Shown piece after piece: positions 1 to 4,870 of a stretch of DNA of 5,736 nucleotides. The notes beneath the pieces are model-generated. The model searched no databases. It was not told the origin of the DNA and saw only the letters and a list, made by a program, of their open reading frames with translations. The stretch lies in assembly GCA_900321265.1 (NCBI GenBank), contig ONVJ01000292.1, positions 1 through 5,736 of the forward strand, in the 5' to 3' direction. Made by a program: the position numbers and the translations under genes. This DNA is from an uncultured Eubacteriales bacterium. Lineage in GTDB: Bacteria; Bacillota; Clostridia; Oscillospirales; CAG-272. Each line of letters starts with the position of its first letter. The first letter of the stretch is position 1.

Positions 1-11
1 GCAAAAGTTAT

Positions 12-47
12 GGGGCTGTTTAAAAACCTCAGGTTTTTAACAGCCCC
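12..47. repeat. Long hairpin A (palindrome), arms related to hairpin at 174-214
   Basis: The left arm 12-29 and the right arm 31-47 are complementary over 17 base pairs, with T21 as a single bulge; the tip would open to a loop of about five bases. The arm begins GGGGCTGTT, followed by an A-rich stretch. Neither strand has a U-run directly after the stem, although on the minus strand a short TTTT follows about five bases later (3-6), so a minus-strand terminator is possible but weak. The arms match those of the 174-214 hairpin at 13 of 17 positions, which suggests a shared repeat family. It directly abuts the next hairpin at 48. Confidence 0.65.
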
Positions 48-81
48 GCAACTGTCACGGCCGGGAAACCGTGACAGTTGC
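48..81. repeat. Perfect 13-bp hairpin B
   Basis: The arms 48-60 and 69-81 are perfectly complementary over 13 base pairs (GCAACTGTCACGG and its reverse complement), around an eight-base loop at 61-68. There is no U-run on either side, so it is not a standard intrinsic terminator. It begins on the base after hairpin A ends, so both could stack coaxially in RNA. As DNA, the long perfect arms could also be a dimeric protein-binding site. The sequence does not decide between these. Confidence 0.6.
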
Positions 82-85
82 CGAT

Positions 86-110
86 CTTTTTCGGTTTTTG
101 CCTGAAAAAG
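86..110. repeat. Short A/T-rich hairpin C
   Basis: The arms CTTTTTC (86-92) and GAAAAAG (104-110) pair perfectly over seven bases, and an inner GG/CC pair is possible across a one-base bulge. The stem is A/T-rich and weak, so chance is a fair explanation. It is listed because it continues the run of palindromes and would lie in the same minus-strand RNA. Confidence 0.3.
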
Positions 111-136
111 CATCATATTATAGAGCATTTTAGGGC

Positions 137-159
137 AAAAACGGCATGGTCTCGTGCCG
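137..159 (-). terminator. Candidate intrinsic terminator of pheST
   Basis: On the minus strand, arms CGGCA and TGCCG (159-155 and 146-142) enclose an eight-base loop and are followed at once by five U residues (141-137). This is the arrangement of a Rho-independent terminator, in the correct orientation for pheT and about 70 bases past its stop codon. The stem is only five base pairs, so efficiency could be low. The stronger hairpin at 174-214 lies between it and pheT and may contribute to 3'-end formation or mRNA stability. Confidence 0.4.
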
Positions 160-173
160 AGAAAAACGTCGCA

Positions 174-220
174 GGGTTGTTCAAAAACTCGCCACACGAG
201 TTTTTGAACAACCCCTTTTT
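174..220 (+). terminator. Perfect 18-bp hairpin D with plus-strand U-tract
   Basis: The arms 174-191 and 197-214 pair without a mismatch over 18 base pairs around the loop CCACA (192-196). On the plus strand the stem is followed by C215 and five T residues (216-220), a textbook intrinsic terminator. No plus-strand gene in the window would need it. On the minus strand, which carries pheT ending at 231, the next U-run comes only eight bases after the stem (166-162), so termination there would be less canonical. It starts 16 bases past the pheT stop codon and may act as a 3' stabilising structure, a bidirectional terminator, or a dispersed palindromic repeat inserted in this orientation. Confidence 0.55.
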
Positions 221-230
221 ATGCCTCAGT

Positions 231-2663
231 TTACATTCTGACCTCGGCTCCGACAGTCTTGGAGAGCCTCTTCATCACGCTCTTAGCGACGGCCTCGATT
301 TCGGGACCGGCGAGAGTCTTCTCGGAGGATCCGATGATCAGTCTGACTGTCACCGACTTCTTCCCCGCCGGGATCTGTTTTCCTCTGTATTCGTCGACGA
401 ATCTCAGATCGCGGAGAAGCTCCGGCTTCTTCTCGGAAACAGCTCTGTTGATGTCTTCCCATTTGACGTCCGAGGCGACGATGAAGGAGATGTCAAACTC
501 GTTCACAGGGAACTCAGGCAGATGCTCGAATCTGTTCGTCCTCGATCTGAATGGGACCAGCGAGTCCATGTCGAGCTCAACGAGCACCGCCGACAGGACC
601 TTGATCCCGCAGGCGAGAGCCGCCTTCTTTGACAGCAGCGCAAGATCGCCGATCCGCTTTCCGCCAAGCATGATGTTCAGCCAGACGGTATCGTCAGCCC
701 AGCAGGGCTTCTCCTGCTTTTCGAAGGTGAAGGGCTCCATATGGGTATATCTCGGCATCATGCCGATGACGCCCTTTGCCCTGCGGAAAAGTCCGGTCAG
801 GTCGTCGGGAGAGCCCGCGAAGGCGCAGCCGAGGTGCTTCTTCTGCTCAGGAAGCATCTCTCCGGGGTATTTCGAAGTATAGGAGCGGTCAAGGAAGACC
901 TGCGCCTCCTCGAAGATCCCGAATTCGGGATAGTTGCGCTCGTTTCTGACGATAGCCCGGCAGATGTTTGGAAGGAGCGAGGCGCGGACGAACTTCTCTG
1001 TGGGGGACGGCGGCGTCGAGAGCGCGAGTATCTCAGACGTATCCGGCATGAGGGCGGTGACGAACTCGTCGCTCATCCATGGATAGGTGAATATCTCCTG
1101 CATGTCGCAGCGGAAGGCGAGATATTCCTTGATCCGCCTGACAAGATCGACGTCGAGCTGATTGATCGCGCTGTCAAAGGATGTCGTGATCGTCGTAGCC
1201 TCGAAGTTTTCGTAGCCGTACATCCGCGCGACCTCTTCCATGATGTCCGCCTTGATCGAAACGTCTCCGGTAGAGCGCCAGGTGGGAACGGTGATGTGCA
1301 TCCCCTTCTCGGTAAAGTCGACGTCAAAGCCCATAGCACCGAGCTTGCGCGCGACGATGTCCTGCGGGATGCGTTTTCCGAGCCTGCGGTCGAGCCAGTC
1401 AAAATCGACGTCGATCTCCTTCCGCTCACCCTTCTTAAGGTAAAGGTCTTTGAAGGCCGTGACTTTCATTCCGGGATAGAAATCCGCGAACATCTTCATC
1501 GCGAGCGAGAGAGCCTGATCGCAGCGTTCGGGATCTATCGCCTTTTCATAGCGGGAGGAAGACTCGGTGCGGTTGTCGTAGCGGAGCGCGGTGCGGCGAA
1601 CGCCTCTAGACTCAAAATTCGCCACCTCGAGGATGACGCTGTCGGTCCCGGGGAGCACCGAATCCTTCGCGCCGCCCATGACGCCTGCAAGCGCGACGGC
1701 TCCCTTGGCGTCGGCAATCACGAGATCGTCGGGAGAAAGCTCGAGTTCCCTGTCGTTGAGAAGCTGCAGCTTTTCGCCCTCCGCGGCGTGCCTTACCTCG
1801 ATATGATCTGCGATATGATCAGAGTCGAAGACGTGGGTGGGCTGACCTGTCGCGAGCATGACGTAGTTCGTTATGTCGACAAGTGCGTTTATCGGGCGGA
1901 GCCCGACTCTCCACAGACGGCTTCTGACTTCAAAGGGTGACTGCTTGACAGACACTCCCTCGATCCTTGTCCCGATATATCGCGGACATCTGTCGGGATC
2001 GAGAATCCTCACGTCATATTCCGGAACCTCTCCCGGAGCGAAAAGCTCGAAGCTGTAAAGCGGCAGGTCGTACAGGGCCGCGATCTCGCGGGCGATGCCG
2101 TAGTGTCCCCAGAGATCGGGGCGGTTCGTCATTGATTTGTTGTCTATCTCAAGAATTATATCGTCGATGCCGAGTGCTTCAGCGATCGGTGTTCCTGCCG
2201 GGGCGCCGAAGGACGAGAGATCGACGATCTCGGCTTCCTCTGTCGCGGGAAAGAGCTCTGCCATGCCTATCTCTGAGGAGGCGCAGATCATACCGAAGCT
2301 CTCGACTCCGCGGAGCTTCGCGTTTTTGATCTCGACAGGCTCGCCCTCGCCGTGCCAGCGTACGAAGGCGCCGGGGCAGGCGACAACGACCTTCATCCCG
2401 GCAGCGAGATTCGATCCGCCGCAGACGATATTCTTCAGCTCGCCGACGCCGATGTCAACGCGGCAGACGCGCAGCTTGTCGGCGTTCGGGTGAGGCAGGA
2501 CCTCGGCTATCTCGCCGACCACTATATTATCATAGCGCTTCGCGATGCTCTCGGCTCCCTCGACCTCGACGGTCGACATGGTCAGATCGTACGCGAGCCT
2601 GCCGAGATCGAAATCGTCCGGAAGCTTTACAAAATCCTTTATCCAGTTCAGTGATACCTTCAT
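231..2663 (-). CDS. pheT: Phenylalanine--tRNA ligase beta subunit
   Basis: Large subunit of the cytoplasmic alpha2-beta2 phenylalanyl-tRNA synthetase, which charges tRNA-Phe with phenylalanine using ATP and clears mischarged Tyr-tRNA. At 810 residues it is full length (about 790-810 is usual). In order: N-terminal B1 segment; EMAP/OB-like tRNA-binding domain at about 40-155 (GEIAEVLPHPNADKL); B3/B4 editing domain at about 215-395 (NYVML, GQPTHVFD, ALAGVMGG, RTESSSRYEK); B5 DNA-binding-like domain at about 410-485 (VPTWR, EEVARMYGY); catalytic-like B6/B7 core; and the C-terminal FDX-ACB anticodon-binding domain at about 715-810. His277, Glu346 and Thr366 sit where I recall the E. coli editing residues His265, Glu334 and Thr354, with a constant offset of 12. 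The B7 part (about 640-700) does not show the usual HPGR-type motif, suggesting a divergent subclass. The ATG at 2661-2663 is supported by a strong ribosome-binding site. It follows pheS after 14 bases and is probably cotranscribed. Confidence 0.97.
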   Translation of the reverse strand: MKVSLNWIKDFVKLPDDFDLGRLAYDLTMSTVEVEGAESIAKRYDNIVVGEIAEVLPHPNADKLRVCRVDIGVGELKNIVCGGSNLAAGMKVVVACPGAFVRWHGEGEPVEIKNAKLRGVESFGMICASSEIGMAELFPATEEAEIVDLSSFGAPAGTPIAEALGIDDIILEIDNKSMTNRPDLWGHYGIAREIAALYDLPLYSFELFAPGEVPEYDVRILDPDRCPRYIGTRIEGVSVKQSPFEVRSRLWRVGLRPINALVDITNYVMLATGQPTHVFDSDHIADHIEVRHAAEGEKLQLLNDRELELSPDDLVIADAKGAVALAGVMGGAKDSVLPGTDSVILEVANFESRGVRRTALRYDNRTESSSRYEKAIDPERCDQALSLAMKMFADFYPGMKVTAFKDLYLKKGERKEIDVDFDWLDRRLGKRIPQDIVARKLGAMGFDVDFTEKGMHITVPTWRSTGDVSIKADIMEEVARMYGYENFEATTITTSFDSAINQLDVDLVRRIKEYLAFRCDMQEIFTYPWMSDEFVTALMPDTSEILALSTPPSPTEKFVRASLLPNICRAIVRNERNYPEFGIFEEAQVFLDRSYTSKYPGEMLPEQKKHLGCAFAGSPDDLTGLFRRAKGVIGMMPRYTHMEPFTFEKQEKPCWADDTVWLNIMLGGKRIGDLALLSKKAALACGIKVLSAVLVELDMDSLVPFRSRTNRFEHLPEFPVNEFDISFIVASDVKWEDINRAVSEKKPELLRDLRFVDEYRGKQIPAGKKSVTVRLIIGSSEKTLAGPEIEAVAKSVMKRLSKTVGAEVRM

Positions 2664-2671
2664 CTGTCATA

Positions 2672-2680
2672 TCCTCCTTA
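2672..2680 (-). promoter_or_regulatory. pheT ribosome-binding site overlapping pheS stop
   Basis: Read on the minus strand this is TAAGGAGGA. The first three bases are the pheS stop codon, and TAAGGAGG is fully complementary to the 3' end of 16S rRNA. AGGAGG (2678-2673) lies nine bases before the pheT ATG at 2663, an acceptable spacing that fixes this start. Another ATG at 2670-2668 is out of frame and too close to the site. A ribosome terminating on pheS would sit over the pheT initiation site, so translational coupling, which would help balance the 1:1 subunit ratio, is a reasonable inference. Confidence 0.85.
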
Positions 2681-3715
2681 ACGGAACTGCTCAAGGAAGC
2701 GGAGGTCGGTCGAGTGGAAGAGCCTGACGTCGTCGACGCCGTAGCGCATCATCACCAGTCTGTCAAGGCCTATATTGACATAGAAACCGGTGTATTCGTC
2801 GGGATCGAGCCCCGCGGCGCGCAGAACGTTCGGATGAGGAGTCCCGCCCGGCATGATCTCGATCCATCCGACATGCTTGCAGACGCTGCAGCCCTTTCCG
2901 CCGCAGACGAGGCAGCCCATGTCGATCTCAAATCCCGGCTCGACGAAGGGGAAGAATCCCGCGCGCATCCTGACGGGGACGTCGCGGCCGAACACCTTCT
3001 GGAGGATGCTCTTGATCATGACCTTGCCGGCGGTGAATGTGAAATCGCGGTCGACGATAAGTGCCTCATACTGGAAGAAGGCGCGCTCGTGGCGGGCGTC
3101 GGTGGTCTCGTTCCGGTAGACTCTGCCGGGGTAAACGAAGCGGTAGGGCGGCTTGTGAGTCATCATGTATCTCACGCTGTCGCCGGTAAGATGAGGCCTG
3201 AGACAGAGCTTGTCGTTCGCTTCACCCGAGTCGTGTCCCTCCAGCCAGTAGGTGTCCATACTCTCGCGGGCGGGGTGATAGGGCGGGAAGTTGAGGTTGT
3301 CGAAGGCATAGAATTCGCTCGTGATCTCGGGTCCCGAGAAGATCTCGAACCCCATCGAGCGGAAGGCGTCGTTGAGGTCGTAGCACATCTGCGTGATCGG
3401 GTGAAGACCGCCGGTCTTCGGGGCGAATCCCGGGACGGTGCAGTCAAAATCGGGGGAGACCTCAGACGCTTTCAGCTTCAGATTTTCGCGCCTGCTCTCG
3501 ATGAGTTCGGTGAGCTTTGCCTTGACCTGGTTGACGGCTTTGCCCATCTCGGGACGTAAAGAGACGTCAAGCTTCGGGATCTCCTTGAGAAGCTCGGTAA
3601 TGCTGCCGACCTTTCCGAGGAGCGCTCCTTTGACCTCCTGAAGTTCAAGCTCGTTTTTCGCGGCCTCGATCTTCGAGACGCCCTCCCTGAATAATGCTTC
3701 CAGTTTTTCTTTCAT
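2678..3715 (-). CDS. pheS: Phenylalanine--tRNA ligase alpha subunit (divergent active site)
   Basis: Catalytic subunit of phenylalanyl-tRNA synthetase, a class II enzyme that makes phenylalanyl-adenylate and transfers Phe to tRNA. At 345 residues it is close to Bacillus PheS. Residues 1-85 form the helical, charged N-terminal tRNA-binding region. Motif 1 includes GLHP (103-106) and GFEIFSGPEI; motif 2 is about 197-217 (GRVYRNE, FFQYE); motif 3 holds Arg319 in IGLDRL. Retained residues, by my alignment from memory to Thermus, are His175, Arg201, Glu203, Gln215, Glu217, Phe255 and Phe257. Four cysteines (268, 271, 276, 279; CX2CX4CX2C) form the zinc-knuckle-like element known from many Bacillota PheS. 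Several pocket segments are unusual: LRPHLTGDS instead of an LRTHTS-type motif, FFQYEA instead of FHQxEG, MPGGTPHP instead of LGAGMVHP, and GFYVNIG instead of GFAFGxG. The start ATG is preceded by GAAGGA (3728-3723) seven bases upstream. The product is still most likely PheRS, given the intact partner gene. Confidence 0.95.
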   Translation of the reverse strand: MKEKLEALFREGVSKIEAAKNELELQEVKGALLGKVGSITELLKEIPKLDVSLRPEMGKAVNQVKAKLTELIESRRENLKLKASEVSPDFDCTVPGFAPKTGGLHPITQMCYDLNDAFRSMGFEIFSGPEITSEFYAFDNLNFPPYHPARESMDTYWLEGHDSGEANDKLCLRPHLTGDSVRYMMTHKPPYRFVYPGRVYRNETTDARHERAFFQYEALIVDRDFTFTAGKVMIKSILQKVFGRDVPVRMRAGFFPFVEPGFEIDMGCLVCGGKGCSVCKHVGWIEIMPGGTPHPNVLRAAGLDPDEYTGFYVNIGLDRLVMMRYGVDDVRLFHSTDLRFLEQFR

Positions 3716-3828
3716 GGATATTTCCTTCTTGATATGATTGTATAGAACAGGATCCGGTAAACGGTGCTGTCGGGATCGGCCGGTGAAGACGATCCTGACG
3801 TTATATAAAGGTGCTTGATGCTGCGCTG
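3716..3828 (-). other. pheS leader / intergenic spacer with alternative hairpins
   Basis: The 113 bases between the oxidoreductase stop and the pheS start hold a weak promoter candidate and GATC-containing segments that can pair in more than one way. On the minus strand CAGGATC (3797-3791) can pair with GATCCTG (3754-3748) over seven bases. Alternatively, GGATCG (3795-3790) can pair with CGATCC (3778-3773) over six bases. The two pairings exclude each other. There is no U-run after either hairpin, no ATG-, GTG- or TTG-initiated leader peptide, and no T-box sequence. Any regulatory role is speculative because GATC is itself palindromic. Confidence 0.35.
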
Positions 3829-3832
3829 TCAG
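3802..3832 (-). promoter_or_regulatory. Weak candidate promoter for pheST
   Basis: On the minus strand CTGACA (3832-3827) matches the -35 consensus TTGACA at five of six positions and overlaps the stop codon of the oxidoreductase gene. TATATA (3807-3802) could be the -10 element, but the spacer is 19 bases, longer than the preferred 17. It would give a leader of roughly 80 bases before pheS. A TATACA/TACAAT sequence nearer to pheS has no matching -35 element. pheST may instead rely on read-through from upstream. Confidence 0.25.
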
Positions 3833-4833
3833 TTAAGCCTTATCCTGAACCCGCCCATGTCGGCGCTTCTGTATGCGGCTTCTACGAGCCTTATCGTCGC
3901 GGCGGCGGATTCGGGCGGGTTCTTCAGGTTCTGCCCTCCCGTCTCGAGCAGATCGAGATAGTAATCGATCTCGGCCTCGATGCCGCCGACGTGTTTCCAT
4001 TCGGGCTCGTAGGGCTCTCCGCGGTCGTTGGGATATACGGTGATCTTTCCGTTCTCCATTATGACGGTTGCCTTTTCAAATCCGACGCGGTACATGTGAG
4101 TGAATCTCGTGCCGTTCATCGTCCAGTCGCCTATCGAAATGAAGGGGAAATCATAGCCCAGAACGATCTGCGAGACGTCGTATTTTACGTTCTTGCTCGC
4201 CGCCCTGCACTCGACGTATGCGGGTTCCCCGAAGAGATACCTCGCCATGTCGAGATCGTGGATCTGCATGTCGGCGATGACTCCTCCGGCCTTTGAAAAA
4301 TCCTGATACCAGTTCTGCCACGACCATCTTGGAAGAGCCGACAGTCTCTGCAGGACCACCGAGGTAACCTCTCCGAAGGTCTTCTCCTCAACGATCTTTT
4401 TCAGGTAGACGTATTCGCCGTAGAATCTCAGGCACTGCCCGATCATGAGCTGCTTTCCGCTCTTTCTGTATGCCTCGAGGATCCTCCCGCAGTCGGCGGA
4501 GTTCAGCGCCATAGGCTTCTCGGATAGGACGTTGTAGCCCCTTTCAAGCATGGCGACGGCCTTGTCGGCATGAAGATATGAGGGGATGCAGATATCGATC
4601 AGATCGATCTCCTCCTTCGAGAGCATCTCTTCAAGGTCGGTATAGGTCCTGAAATCGCCTCCGAGTGTGGGCTCGCCGGTATCGATGTTGATCTTGATGC
4701 GCTTTGTAAACTGCTCTGGCGTGATATCGCAGGCAGCGACAAGCTTTTCCCTGCCCTCCGCTTCGAATTTCAGGTGCGCGTTCTTGTGGGTCTGGGCGAT
4801 CCCGCCGAAACCTATCAGTGCCGTTCTGATCAT
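3829..4833 (-). CDS. Gfo/Idh/MocA-family NAD(P)-dependent oxidoreductase
   Basis: A probable cytoplasmic dehydrogenase of the Gfo/Idh/MocA family, whose members oxidise or reduce sugars, inositols and related polyols with NAD(P). The N-terminal Rossmann fold begins almost at once with IGFGGIA (7-13) and has an acid, Asp36, at the end of the second strand, which usually favours NAD over NADP. The family's EKP motif is at 105-107 (SEKPMA), with Lys106 the expected catalytic or substrate lysine. The C-terminal domain carries GGVIADMQIHDLD (183-195), in which Asp188 and His192 are the characteristic residues. Length from the ATG (334) is typical and there is no signal peptide or membrane segment. 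I chose the ATG at 4831-4833: GGAAG lies seven bases upstream, whereas a TTG at 4837-4839, adding two residues, is too close to it. The gene starts 37 bases after polC, so cotranscription is possible. The substrate cannot be told from sequence, and neither neighbour suggests a pathway. Confidence 0.92.
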   Translation of the reverse strand: MIRTALIGFGGIAQTHKNAHLKFEAEGREKLVAACDITPEQFTKRIKINIDTGEPTLGGDFRTYTDLEEMLSKEEIDLIDICIPSYLHADKAVAMLERGYNVLSEKPMALNSADCGRILEAYRKSGKQLMIGQCLRFYGEYVYLKKIVEEKTFGEVTSVVLQRLSALPRWSWQNWYQDFSKAGGVIADMQIHDLDMARYLFGEPAYVECRAASKNVKYDVSQIVLGYDFPFISIGDWTMNGTRFTHMYRVGFEKATVIMENGKITVYPNDRGEPYEPEWKHVGGIEAEIDYYLDLLETGGQNLKNPPESAAATIRLVEAAYRSADMGGFRIRLN

Positions 4834-4840
4834 TTTCAAA

Positions 4841-4847
4841 CTTCCTT
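4841..4847 (-). promoter_or_regulatory. Ribosome-binding site deciding the oxidoreductase start
   Basis: AAGGAAG on the minus strand ends seven bases before the ATG at 4833, which is good spacing. The in-frame TTG at 4839 begins one base after the site and cannot be used efficiently with it. This supports the 334-residue product over the longer alternative. Confidence 0.65.
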
Positions 4848-4870
4848 TTTATTCTGAAATGAATTCCGGA

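Larger units (their letters stand above)
1..230. other. Non-coding palindrome-rich region downstream of pheT
   Basis: No credible gene lies here; the one plus-strand frame that begins at 78 runs on into pheT antisense and has no recognisable protein features. The stretch holds five inverted repeats one after another (12-47, 48-81, 86-110, 142-159, 174-214), each listed separately. Read in the direction of pheT transcription they would form the 3' end of the pheST mRNA and perhaps of a further transcript. The left edge of the window cuts the region, so the next gene and its orientation are unknown. A consensus TATAAT occurs on the minus strand at 117-122, but no good -35 element sits at the right distance. 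Confidence 0.8.

Noticed and set aside
12..214. CRISPR-like array of repeated palindromes
   Set aside because: Only two related units exist, they differ in sequence, and they are not separated by regular spacers; no cas gene is present.
78..632. Plus-strand frame starting in the palindrome region
   Set aside because: It starts inside a hairpin arm, passes through the terminator-like hairpin at 174-220 and continues antisense to pheT; no ribosome-binding site or domain is visible.
741..1940. Long plus-strand open frame (399 codons) opposite pheT
   Set aside because: It is wholly antisense to a well-supported pheT, its translation is rich in Arg, Asp, Glu and Val with no recognisable domain, and such frames are expected opposite genes with strong G/C third-position bias.
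2876..2914. Four-cysteine CX2CX4CX2C cluster in PheS as a novel zinc-finger insertion
   Set aside because: The same cluster occurs in ordinary Bacillota PheS, so it is a family trait, not a new domain.
2651..3559. Plus-strand open frame of 302 codons opposite pheS
   Set aside because: Antisense shadow of pheS; no family resemblance and an acidic low-information composition.
3716..3828. T-box riboswitch or pheM-like attenuator before pheS
   Set aside because: The spacer is too short for a T-box, lacks an AGGGTGG-type T-box sequence and terminator U-run, and contains no start codon for a leader peptide.
4837..4839. TTG start for the oxidoreductase
   Set aside because: It begins only one base after the AAGGAAG site; the ATG six bases further on has normal spacing and gives the usual N-terminus just before the Rossmann motif.
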